A DNA stretch of 64,000 nt. Source: Paralithodes platypus. Lineage: Eukaryota; Arthropoda; Malacostraca; Decapoda; Lithodidae. The stretch's first letter is position 1. Each line of letters begins with the position of its first letter. A model generated the notes under the pieces. The model did no database searches. It saw nothing but the letters and a program-made list of their open reading frames with translations, and was not told where the DNA came from. Both the position numbers and the translations under genes were made by a program. Positions 11,396 to 20,799 of the stretch are shown here, in pieces. The DNA lies in contig CM064480.1 of NCBI GenBank assembly GCA_032716605.1, positions 46,176,372 through 46,240,371 on the forward strand. Reading direction: 5' to 3'.

Positions 11396-11629
11396 CTTCG
11401 TAACAGCTTAGTAATCAAGATGAGGACATGCCAATTTACTGTCAACTGGAAATAAACAGACTATAGTGTTATGTATCGTTAGTGTTGTGTGTTCTCTTTA
11501 TGACATACACGCATTTGTGCAGTCTAGATCGCAATGCAAATAATAGATCACAGAGGAAAGATGGATCCTGTAAAGGGGTAGGGTAAATACTTGGGTCTAT
11601 TAATCGTTTTATTTAGATATTTTTAAATT

Positions 11630-11838
11630 TGCAAGCAAGACCTCCATCAAGCCTTAAAAATACCCCCAAGACCCCCCATGGAGATAACTTTGTAGGTTTC
11701 TCGGTAGATCGACACCTACTGTAAATATCACAAACAGTCTTAAAATCGCCAACATAATGGAACAACGTCCTCAAATCTAAAAACTATTGAGGCTACACAT
11801 GAAGGAGAAGAAGGCATAGAAACCCCCCCCCCCTTTAA
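11630..11838 (-). mobile_element. Element A copy 5, internally deleted
   Basis: AGACCTCCATCAAGC, CCCCCAAGACCCCCC and AACATAATGGAACAACG blocks on minus, ending CCCCCTTTAA at 11835-11838. The central hairpin region is missing. Confidence 0.65.
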
Positions 11839-12149
11839 GGTGAAATATCTGACTAAACAATAATTCCATAAGTCTTAATCACACGAAGTTATAACACAGT
11901 AGATCATAAAGCAAAACAAACTAGATCACAGAGGAAGTAATAGAAAATTTTTAACGAAACATCCGGCATTGCAGTAATTCCATAATAGGCAAGTTTCCTT
12001 TCATTCAAAGACACTTTCAAAATGTTATACAAGTCGATCATTGAACACCGATTACACGTATTCGTTATGTTAGTGCCATGTGTTCTCAATAATATTACAA
12101 ACGTGAATATTACAGAGTAGAGCATAAAGCAAAACAAAAAGCAAAACAA

Positions 12150-12221
12150 AAAGAATATATATAAATATATATATATACCGGTATATATATATACCGGTAT
12201 ATATATATATATATATATAAA
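12150..12221. repeat. AT-rich array with paired ACCGGT sites
   Basis: TATATA runs separated by two ACCGGT palindromes (near 12177 and 12194), giving a self-complementary tract. Confidence 0.8.
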
Positions 12222-12599
12222 CAATTACACTATATACAAAAGCATATCAAAATAAAGAAAAGAAAAAGACAAAAGAAAGAAAAAATAGATCCTCTTTAGC
12301 GAAATATCCGTCATTAGAGTCACTCCGTAATAGGCAAGTTTCCCTTCATGATGCGGGCCAAACTATCCCCAAAGATTTAGCGGGCATTTGGTTGATGTTG
12401 GGCTAGCACCAATATCCGGTGAGTGATGGGCTCCCGAGGCATCCACAGGGGGAGTTCTGACACCTGGGTTTTTAACACTTAAATGGTCCGACCTCACGTT
12501 GCTTATTATGATATTTTGCATAATTATTATTGAGGAGTTTCCTTGCTTCTGCCATATTCGAGCTATGTATTTTAGTTTGTCACCTAGGCTAATAAAAAC

Positions 12600-12815
12600 G
12601 GTTTCCCAAACTTCCATCAAAATAAAAAATGCCCATCCATAATCCTTCTAGTAAAATTTGTATATTTTTGGATAAACAAGCTTCCCGGTCGAAGGCGGAT
12701 TTCTTAGTTATAGGTTCGCTATCGCTCGCCCAGAAAAAAAATCAACACCTTAATGAGGTGCTGCGTTCTATTATCGTGAAACTAATGGGATAAAAAGTCT
12801 TAAATCTCCATAATG
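12600..12815 (-). mobile_element. Element A copy 6, truncated
   Basis: Minus-strand blocks CTTCCCGGTCGAAGGCGG, GTTCGCTATCGCTCGCC, AATCAACACCT and ACTAATGGGATAAAAAGTC. Diverged, without clear ends. Confidence 0.65.
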
Positions 12816-12955
12816 ATGCAGTGAAACAGTGGAGGTCCAAAAAGACACTCATCGAACAAAATAGGGTTAACATTACCATACTTTATACCTGGCATAACTC
12901 TCAAATAACTACCCCATGTATCAGAAAGGTTCAACACAGTATTCACCAAATTAAG

Positions 12956-13170
12956 TACAGTGGTGCTAATAAGTCATGTCTCAGCTGTCATTACGTTTGG
13001 CTCGCTCTGTACTGTATTAATGTCTGTCAGATGTTGAATAAGGTGGGTATGTGTAGGAACATGTTGGTATATCGCACTCAAAAAGAAAAAATCGTTTGTA
13101 AATATTGCTGATACCAATTAATGATCAAAATATCATTTATGCCGAGACATCACTTATTAACCCGACTGTA
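12956..13170 (-). mobile_element. Element H copy 2
   Basis: Inverted copy of H. TA flanks lie at 12956-12957 and 13169-13170. The outer CAGTGGTGCTAATAAGTCATG end has diverged slightly from CAGTCGCGC. The right TA is shared with copy 3. Confidence 0.8.
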
Positions 13171-13383
13171 CAGTCGCGCTAATAAGTGATGTCTCGGCAC
13201 TAAGTATGTTTTGATCAATAATTGGTATCAGCAATATCTAAGCTTCATTTCTTCTTACCGAGTGAAATATACAAACATGTTCCTACACTTACCCACCCTA
13301 TTCAACATCTGACAGACATTAATACAGCACAGAGCAAGCCAAACGAAATGACAGCTGGGACATGACTTATTAGCGCGACTGTA
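13169..13383 (+). mobile_element. Element H copy 3
   Basis: Same orientation and nearly the same sequence as copy 1, with CAGTCGCGCTAATAAGTGAT at left, ACTTATTAGCGCGACTG at right, and TA on both sides. Confidence 0.85.
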
Positions 13384-14137
13384 CAGTTGTAGTTATTAAT
13401 ACTTGAACACCTTTTCAAGATGGTGGACATTTATTAGGGAATCACATTACTGGGATCTTAGACTCGGGCAACCATGTAAATAATTTGCCAGTGTATCCTA
13501 TTATTTTGTGCCTCCACAACTTGTCCAGATATTATTGTCCATGACTGTACATCAATTGTCACTTGAAAATATTGACTCTTCTATATGCAAACATTAGAAT
13601 GAGTAAAAGATACAAGAAAATACATAATCTTATTTTGCAACTCAAGTTTTTTTTTCCATTGCGGACTCATTTACAAAGTACGCCAAGGCTGCCAATATTT
13701 TGTCATATAGCATTCTGATGATAATTAATTCCCTAAATATACACAATTATTTACAATATAACATTAATTACAACAGCTACTGTAGGTACAATCTAGGACA
13801 TTAATCGTGGCCTTAAGTGTTCAAAGCTATCCCGAAATTAATTGAATCTTTTCATTTATTCCTTAACTAATATTTACGTTTCGGAGGTGCAAGGGTTCAT
13901 ATTGGGCCGCGATTGTTGTCTAAGAGAGTACTGTTGGCCACCCCCCCGGGCTGTTTCAGAGCTACATTTAGTCATGCTATTTGAGTTATATGTGAACATA
14001 AAATTAGAATGCAATATATTATTATGTGTGTGTGTTTTTTTTTTGTTTTTTTTTGTTTTTTTGTATATAATAATAATCTTTCATTTGGATAGTTTAGGTT
14101 TATTTTCATTTTGTCTGGTAAAACAAACTAACTTACA
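13384..14137. other. Non-coding
   Basis: AT-rich. Short open frame at 13842-14141 has no known motif. T-rich tract near 14035-14061. No element recognised. Confidence 0.5.
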
Positions 14138-14509
14138 TTAAGGGAGCTCACCTCGCTTTTTTTCGCTTTCTCTCCCTCTCTCTTTGGCTTGTATCCATTC
14201 AGCCTATTGTTTTAAGACGTTTACCCCCATCCAGGTGTCAATATTTTCCTGGCAAGCGGTAGCTAGCCAGCATATATAGATTTTTTTTTTGACAGCAAGC
14301 TAAATTTGTAAATTTTTCGATAGAAAAATGTCTCCAGCGAAGCCGGATTTCTCCATACAATCTGGCTCGCTATCGCTCGCCAGGAAGATATCGACACCTA
14401 GATGGGGATAGACGTCATAGAACAGTCGGCTGAATGGGGCCGAATTGATACAAGCCAGGGAAAGAGAGAAATGGAGAGAAAGATAAACAAAGCCGGTGAC
14501 CCCCCTTAA
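14138..14509. mobile_element. Element A' copy 2
   Basis: TTAAGGGAGCTCACC to GGTGACCCCCCTTAA, the same palindromic layout as at 6992. The right half (CGCTATCGCTCGCCAGGAAG) is nearly the reverse complement of the left (TTCCTGGCAAGCGGTAGC). Confidence 0.85.
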
Positions 14510-14580
14510 ATTAACCGGGAAGCAGGTGAAAATGTATGCGAGTGCAGCCTTGCCTTGACTCCCTCTATAAGCGGGGTTGA

Positions 14581-14603
14581 TGGGGGGGGGGGGGGGGGGG
14601 GGG
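14581..14603. repeat. G homopolymer tract
   Basis: More than 20 consecutive G. Its flanks (CTCCCTCTATAAGCG and TAGCGGACCAGACAGG) recur at 16165-16205 without the G run. Confidence 0.9.
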
Positions 14604-14749
14604 TAGCGGACCAGACAGGGGGATATGTCCAGGTTATCGGCGAATACACTCATATTTGTTTTCACCAACCCACCAATTATTATTTTTTTCTTTCTGATGT
14701 GTTGTGATGTCCCTATTCGGGCTCTGTCTCGAGTCGGCCACCCTCATAA

Positions 14750-14788
<39 letters not shown>
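14750..14788. repeat. A homopolymer tract
   Basis: About 38 consecutive A, then GGGGAGG. It could be a retroposon tail but no body is recognisable upstream. Confidence 0.85.
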
Positions 14789-14791
<3 letters not shown>

Positions 14792-14844
14792 GAGGGTGCC
14801 AGAGTATATACATACATACCATACATACCAATTAATTTACAAAT

Positions 14845-14965
14845 ATACCTAACTAGTGAAATCAATGAAAGTAATGAATACATGTGGTACTCCAAGGACT
14901 CGAACCTAGGATACTCACACCGAAATTCCGCACACTAAACCCAGAGACCACCAACGGGTCTCATG
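14845..14965 (-). mobile_element. tRNA-derived SINE remnant
   Basis: Minus-strand GGTTCGAGTCCTTGGAG (box B) after GGTGGTCTCTGGGTTTAGTGTG (box A region). Confidence 0.65.
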
Positions 14966-15357
14966 ATAGGGATTAGATTTTTATTATTTATCCGTTTATT
15001 TTCATTTGTCTGTGTCGGTCTCTACAAGTCTATTAATTAAAAACAAGTGTTGGGTATTCTGTTTTCACGTGGCTATTTATCAACTCAGCCATTTTGTCCG
15101 TCCGTCTCACAGGCCGGAAACCTCTCCTAGACTGTTCAATGTATTATCGCCAAATTTTACAGGTATACTTTATCTGGTTGATCAATGCGATGGTCAGTTA
15201 AAAATAATGTTTTTTTATTTTACTGTAGTTTTCACTCAAACTTCCCATTTTCGCTATACAAGCTGCTGCTACTATCTGTATTATGTTGATTTTTGTTTAG
15301 ATCAATATCCCAAAGATTAAGGTCAAAGGTCAAGGTCACATGTCAATATATGATATT

Positions 15358-16117
15358 ATGTTCCTTCCAACAACCAACTATACTCCTAAAATCGATTAAT
15401 GAAATTTACAAACACATGTGGCAGTCCGTGGATTCGAACCCAGGATGCTCACACCGAAAATCAACACCTTATGCATCGCACCACGAAGACAGTTAAAGGA
15501 TGGTGGACACTGCCTACGATTTATTATGCAACTTCGAATCCTGCATATCAATCTAAGCATGTACACACATCCCAACTGCAACTCACGTAGGCTATGCATA
15601 TGTGAATGGAAAGAGCAATTAATGGGGGCCTTAACCACTAGGGAAGTCCTCTCGATAAATTACCCCTGAACCAATATCAATTATGTTCCTTCCAACAACC
15701 AACTATACTCCTAAAATCGATTAATGGAATTTACAAACACATGTGGCAGTCCGTGGATTCGAACCCAGGATGCTCACACCGAAAATCAACACCTTATGCA
15801 TCGCACCACGAAGACAGTTAAAGGATGGTGGACACTGCCTACGATTTATTATGCAACTTCGAATCCTGCATATCAATCTAAGCATGTACACACATCCCAA
15901 CTGCAACTCACGTAGGCTATGTATAATTATGTGAATGGAAAGAGCAATTAATGGGGCCTTAACCACTAGGGAAGTCCTCTCGATAAATTACCCCTGAACC
16001 AATATCAATTATGTTCCTTCCAACAACCAACTATACTCCTAAAATCGATTAATGAAATTTACAAACACATGTGGCAGTCCGTGGATTCGAACCCAGGATG
16101 CTCACACCGAAAATCAG
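15358..16117 (-). repeat. Recent tandem duplication of a SINE-bearing unit (325 bp)
   Basis: Units begin at 15358, 15683 and 16011 (ATGTTCCTTCCAACAACC). Units 1 and 2 are almost identical; unit 3 stops after about 107 bp. Each carries a minus-strand tRNA-like head, with box B GGTTCGAATCCACGG and box A GTGGTGCGATGCATAAGG. Near-identity means the duplication is younger than the other SINE copies. Short open frames of 60-80 codons here are repeat by-products. Confidence 0.85.
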
Positions 16118-16425
16118 AATATATAATACAGAATCTCGTATTTTTGCCTGGTGTCCATTGTCATAACTCCCTCTATAAGCGTAGCGGGCCATACAGGAGG
16201 TCATTGCCAGGTTATCGTCATATAAATTGGGAGAGCACCAACGGGGCTCTCGGATTACCCCTGACACCCACGAGGGGAATTGGTTTATCTTGGCTGTTAA
16301 TTTGTATATTTTGTATTTGTCTGTTTCAGTCTCAATGATTCTCTGAAAAACAAACAAACAAACAAACAACACCAACTTGATCATTATGAGAGGTATTGTT
16401 ACAGTGCTACAAATATTCATACCAT

Positions 16426-16798
16426 TTAAGGGGGGATGGTTCACTCTTTGGGCGAGTTTTGCATGTATTAATTATTTTCCTAGTTTCCTCCCTAGACCTC
16501 CATCAAATTGAGAAAAAAAACATCCAGTAGATCCCCCTTCTAGATTAATTTGTACATTTTTCGGTAGACAAATTTCCCGGCCGAAGGCCGGTTCTTCCAA
16601 CATAACAGGCTCACTATCGTTCGCCTGGGAAAAAATCGACACCTAAGTAGCACGAAAGATCTAAATATTGACGAATTTATTGGGGCGAAAGGTCTTAAAA
16701 TCGACTAACTAATGGGGCAAACATCTTAACATCTGAAAACTAATGGGGCTAAACATGAGAGAGAAAGTGGTTCAGAAAACCGGCCCATGTCCCCTTAA
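16426..16798 (-). mobile_element. Element A copy 7
   Basis: Complete reversed copy with TTAA at 16426-16429 and 16795-16798 and termini GGGGGGATGG / CCATGTCCCC. It has GGCCGAAGGCCGG and GCTCACTATCGTTCGCC blocks. Confidence 0.9.
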
Positions 16799-17052
16799 GC
16801 TATTTATGAAAGTAAAATGGAATGCATTATACTCGTACATAAGAATCCAAATTAATAGCATTTGGATAGTTCATGTTTATTACGAAGTATCCAGTAACAG
16901 ATCCTGACCTTTTATAAATCTTCATAAATATTATAGGAATGTAGTATGTTTTTACTAAGGCAATGCATATTTTGAATTTGAATGTGAATTTGAATTTGAA
17001 TCCATTACTCTCTGGATATTAATGAAATGCATATGATGAATAGGGTTTTCAC

Positions 17053-17083
17053 TGTGTGTTTGTGTGTGTGTGTGTGTGTGTGT
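17053..17083. repeat. (TG)n microsatellite
   Basis: Directly abuts the 5' edge of the LINE remnant starting at 17084. Confidence 0.9.
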
Positions 17084-18612
17084 AACTATCGTCCAATTAG
17101 CTTAACCTCAGTTGTATGTAAAATGCTAGAAACGGTCATACGAGACAGACTCGTAAATCACTTAGAGGAAAATAACATACTTAAAACCCTTATTTAGCGG
17201 CGAGCAACATAAGTCCTACTGACACAAATCTCAGCTCCCTCCTCCCTCTCTCACTCGCTACATACTCAATTATGTACTGAAAGTACCGAATTATTTGCAC
17301 TCGCGTTGCACGGTTATTGCAAGAAAACTATCCATCATACAAGGATCGTTATGGTGTCATTCGAAAGCTCTGTTTATGCCCTTTCAGGGATAGGTACTTG
17401 TTTTACGTTCTGGGTCTTATTTAGGCATGAAAATGATCACGTAAACAGCCCTATTTTGGCTAAAAACACCCCGCTGTGCGGTACACATAAATAAACCGCA
17501 TAGGCCGCTCGTAAGGTGTTAAAGATACTCAACACGGCTTTCGTAAAAAACGTTCCTGTTTAACAAACCTCTTAGACTTCTTCCACGATATCCTCAACCT
17601 CTACGATGAGAGTAAAGCTGTAGATATTATATACCTTGATTTTCAAAAGGCCTTTGACAAAGTTCCCCACAAACGTTTACTGCTAAAACTAAAAGCGCAT
17701 GGAATACAAGACGGTGTGTTGAAATGGATAGAAAATTGGCTCAGCGACAGAAAGCAAAGAGTAGTCATAAACGGTAAGGCATCAAAATGGACCAATGTAA
17801 GTAGCGGGGTATCTAATTTACATCAACGACATTGCTGACGATACAAAAATTGCAAATAGCGTACTCTCAAAAGAACAAGTTGACGATATGCAACACAATC
17901 TAGATAAATTGTCATGTTGGGCCCAAATTTGGCAAATGAGTTTCAATGCGGATAAATGTAAAGTACTACATATCGGATACCTAAATGAGAAAGCAAACTA
18001 TTCGATGAATGGCACTCAGCTTAAGAATGTAAACAGAGAAACCGATCTGGGAGTAACAATATCGAGTAACCTAAAACCGAGTCAACAATGTTCAGAAGTT
18101 GTTAAGAAGGCAAACAAAATAATTGGCTTTATAGGCAAGCATAAATCCAAAGAAGTTACCTTTACAATTCATTAGTCCGCCCTCTTCTGGAATACTGCGT
18201 TCAATCCTGGTGCCCTTATTACCAAAAAGATATAAACAAGCTAGAACGAGTTCAACGTAGAGTTACCAAAATGATACCTAGCCTAAAGAACAAACCATAC
18301 GAAGAGCGTCTTAGAGAATTAAATCTATTTCCTTTAACCCAGCGCAGATTAAGAGGTGACTTAATTCAAGTGTTCAAAATCATCAAAGGCATCGACAATA
18401 TGAACTGTAGTAAGTACTTCACTATCGACCAATCTAATTACACGCGGGGAAACGGTTGCAAAATTATTGGTTCTTCTTCAATCGAGTTGTCAACTTGTGG
18501 AATGGGCTTCCCCGAAACGTTATAGACTGCATCACCGTTGATTCATTTAAACTCCGCCTAGACAAATATCTCGCATCAAACCCGCGACTGACTGCGTTTG
18601 TAAATGAATAAC
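17084..18612 (+). pseudogene. CR1-like LINE reverse transcriptase, broken
   Basis: Translated pieces in order: YRPISLT-type RT start (17087), then after an insertion QHGFRK, YLDFQKAFDKVPHK (about 17635-17670), GKASKWTNVSSGV, a deletion, IYINDI, a second deletion, ADDTKI (17838-17855), then a 95-residue open thumb region (17888-18175). A second open region at 18271-18525 carries the YEERL..LNLFPLTQRRLRGDLI block typical of CR1/L2-like LINEs. The PQGSVLGP loop and the residues just before the ADD motif are lost, so the polymerase cannot work. The 5' half with the endonuclease is absent, and no poly-A is seen. Confidence 0.85.
17181..17522. mobile_element. Element C (TTAA-flanked MITE) inside the LINE
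   Basis: TTAA lies at 17181-17184 and 17519-17522. Inverted ends are ACCCTTATTTAGCGGC and GCCGCTCGTAAGGTG (imperfect). Removing the insert with one TTAA makes the host LINE read NILK-DTQHGF in one frame, a direct reconstruction of the empty site. No transposase. It differs from families A and B. Confidence 0.8.
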
Positions 18613-19207
18613 TTTATTTTATCCCCCCCTCAGTTACTAACCCATCTGTCCCCTACTAACTTCCTAATCCTGCCACGGACATTAGTTCCAGGGCAGTAAT
18701 TCCCTTTCCAATGTTCCCTTACCCACTCTAAACCACTGTTTGGACACTTGATCCTCAGTGTTTTGGAGGACAAGCAACCTAGAAGGGTCACTAGATCTGT
18801 TGTTGCTTGATTTCCTTTGTACTCCTTTGTACTCCTTTGTACTCCTTTGTGTGTGTGTCTGTGTCGGTCTCCATGGCTCTTTGGATAATGATATATATAT
18901 TGTTTTGGATAGGATTTTTTTCTCACTTGGCTATTTACCTTACTTCTTCTTATCTAATTTATGTATTTATCTGATTCGGTTTCCACGACTCTGGCTATTG
19001 AAAACAATATATGATAGGGTTCATTCACTTGGTTATTCATATATATATATACATATTTGTGTTTTTCGGTTTCCACGCCTCTCTGGATTCTGGATAATAA
19101 GGAAAAAATACATCAAATGCTGGAAGGTTATATTATTCAATTTGGCTATTTGTCTGTATGTATCATAGACCCCTGAGTTGTCTGTTTTGGTCTCTGTGAC
19201 TCTCTGG
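18613..19207. repeat. Degenerate repeat tract and TTTGTACTCC triplet
   Basis: TTTGTACTCC repeats at 18816-18850, then loosely repeated TCGGTCTCCAYGRCTCT / GGCTATT sentences at about 18860, 18975, 19065 and 19190, also seen at 15005-15030 and 16290-16330. No gene supported. Confidence 0.4.
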
Positions 19208-19340
19208 CTATTAAGGGGATACTTTTATTTATTTGTTTACTTATTCATTAATATTGTTATTTCTATCATTTCCTCCGAAGACCTCCATCAAACTTAACAA
19301 AATACCCAATGATCCCCCAAGTTGAAAAATGTGTGTAGCT
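19208..19340 (-). mobile_element. Element A fragment
   Basis: Begins TTAAGGGGATACTTTT and contains GAAGACCTCCATCAAACTTA and AATGATCCCCC, the 3' portion of A in reverse. Confidence 0.55.
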
Positions 19341-19849
19341 GTCAGGATCTCATCAGAGGAACACCTATGTTTCTGTAGTGAAGGAATATTACAAAATACA
19401 AATGTGCAACCTGCTCATTTGCTTTTATTACATATTATTTGTCATAGAAATAAAGGACAAGAATCTAGAAAGACTTTGTACTCCAAATCATGTGTTAATA
19501 TTACTGTGATGCTAATAAACAGTATTATTACAACATATACAGTGACGGATACAAAATGAATGCCAATGAAAGAAGTTAGTATGGTGCCATAGAGGCCAAA
19601 CAGTCATACAATTGTTCTTCGTTTAGTTTTATTATTTCTACATTTAGCTTTCTCAATTCATCCAATGAATGATGGGATATCAGACGACCTAAATTCCAAA
19701 TCCAATAGTCCAGGTCATTTCAGTGTATCCATGACGAGAAAGCCTATTTAATTGAATTAGTGGAGCCCAGGCCATGAAAGGCGCTTTTTCTCACGGTAAA
19801 ATTAGATCCACCGGTCAAATGTTTGTTGTTGGTGGACGGTCGACTTAAA
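19341..19849. other. Non-coding
   Basis: A 76-codon open frame at 19329-19559 has no recognisable motif. Nothing else seen. Confidence 0.4.
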
Positions 19850-19854
19850 TAGTA

Positions 19855-20290
19855 GGCCAGTTCAACCAGTAGCTCTCAAAACCAGTACACCAGTACAACC
19901 AGTAGACCAGTTCAACCAGTAGACCAGTTCAACCAGTAGACCAGTTCAACCAGGAGACCAGTTCAACCAGTAGCTCTTAACCAGTACACCAGTTCAACCA
20001 GTAGACCAGTTCAACCAGTAGCTCTCAATCAGTACTTCAGTTCGACCAGTAGACCAGTTCAACCAGTAGCTCTCAACTAGTAGACCAGTTCAACCACTAG
20101 CTCTCAACCAGTAGATCAGTTCAACCAGTAGCTCTCAACCAGTAGACCAGTTCAACCACTAGCTCTCAACCAGTAGACCAGTTCAACCGCTAGCTCTCAA
20201 CCAGAAGACCAGTTCAACCACTAGCTCTCAACCAGTAGACCAGTTCAACAACTAGCTCTCAACCAGTAGACCAGTTCAACCACTAGCAGA
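19855..20290. repeat. CCAGT satellite, block 1
   Basis: 31-bp type unit built from ACCAGTTCA, ACCAGTAGA and ACCAGTAGCTCTCA subunits. It continues after each insertion: 20758-20800, 22420-22480 and 25680-26440. The four blocks are one array broken by SINEs, LINE1 and the 3.2-kb DNA element. Confidence 0.9.
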
Positions 20291-20495
20291 GTGGTCTTGC
20301 CACTGGACTGGTAATCCAATGGACCCGGGTTCGAATCCCAATGTGTCAATGGGAAGATATTATTGGGATGGAATTTGTGCTGTACCTAGTTTCAGTGCAT
20401 TACCACAGCACACCGAAATGCCAAAAAAAAATACCCTCATTGTTCCCTGATTAAATAGCATTGTATGAATATTCCCATATTCAAAATATGCTACA
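20284..20495 (+). mobile_element. tRNA-derived SINE in the satellite
   Basis: Box A TAGCAGAGTGGTC at 20284-20296 and box B GGTTCGAATCC at 20328-20338, followed by an unrelated body and a short A run (20424-20432). It is the clearest pol III promoter pair in the window. It joins a second unit at about 20495. Confidence 0.7.
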
Positions 20496-20757
20496 GGGGG
20501 GCAATGCCTAGTGAGTTAATTGCTCAATAGGTGGCATTCTGAGAGTGAGGGTCCGAGCCTGGGGGATGAGACGGTGAAGCGCAGAGGCGGAGCAGTTTCA
20601 GAGATGCAGTTGCTTCGAGCCGTTGGTGCTTCGCATATTTCACTCCCTAGGCTGGAACAAGACCTCACGGGCCTCACCGTGTTCAGCGGTAGAGTGTGCA
20701 GACTGTCAGCCTATGTCCGAGAGGGAGTAGTTGAAATATAGAAAAACAAAAAAAAAC
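20495..20757 (+). mobile_element. Second SINE-like unit with A-rich tail
   Basis: A box A-like GCCTAGTGAGTTAATTG (20507) and box B-like GGTCCGAGCCT (20550) are followed by a GC-rich body and the tail GAAAAACAAAAAAAAAC (20740-20757), then the satellite resumes. The boxes are looser than in the preceding SINE. Confidence 0.5.
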
Positions 20758-20799
20758 AGTAGATCTTAACCAGTAGGCCAGTTCAACCAGTAGCTCTTA

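Larger units (their letters stand above)
8940..12385. repeat. Decayed tandem array, period about 350 bp
   Basis: A sentence of DNA recurs: GATCCTCTTTAGCGAAATAT, CCGTCATTACAGTAATTCC, ATAATAG, TTCATGACGCGGGCCAAACT. The anchor near TAATTCCATAATAG falls at about 9273, 9393, 10082, 10430, 10793, 11863, 11977 and 12323. Most gaps are close to 346-363 bp or multiples of it. Elements A and B and a SINE are inserted into the array. No coding potential. Confidence 0.65.

Noticed and set aside
14581..14603. G tract as a regulatory quadruplex
   Set aside because: The same flanks occur at 16.17 kb without the G run; a simple homopolymer expansion or sequencing error is the easier explanation.
18758..19168. 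136-residue open frame
   Set aside because: Lies in a degenerate repeat tract with TTTGTACTCC and TATATA runs; composition is low complexity and no domain is seen.
20284..20340. A functional tRNA gene (boxes A and B present)
   Set aside because: No acceptor-stem pairing or anticodon arm could be drawn convincingly; the body and A-rich tail fit a SINE. The same reasoning applies to 4.2, 7.7, 9.1, 14.9 and 15.4 kb.
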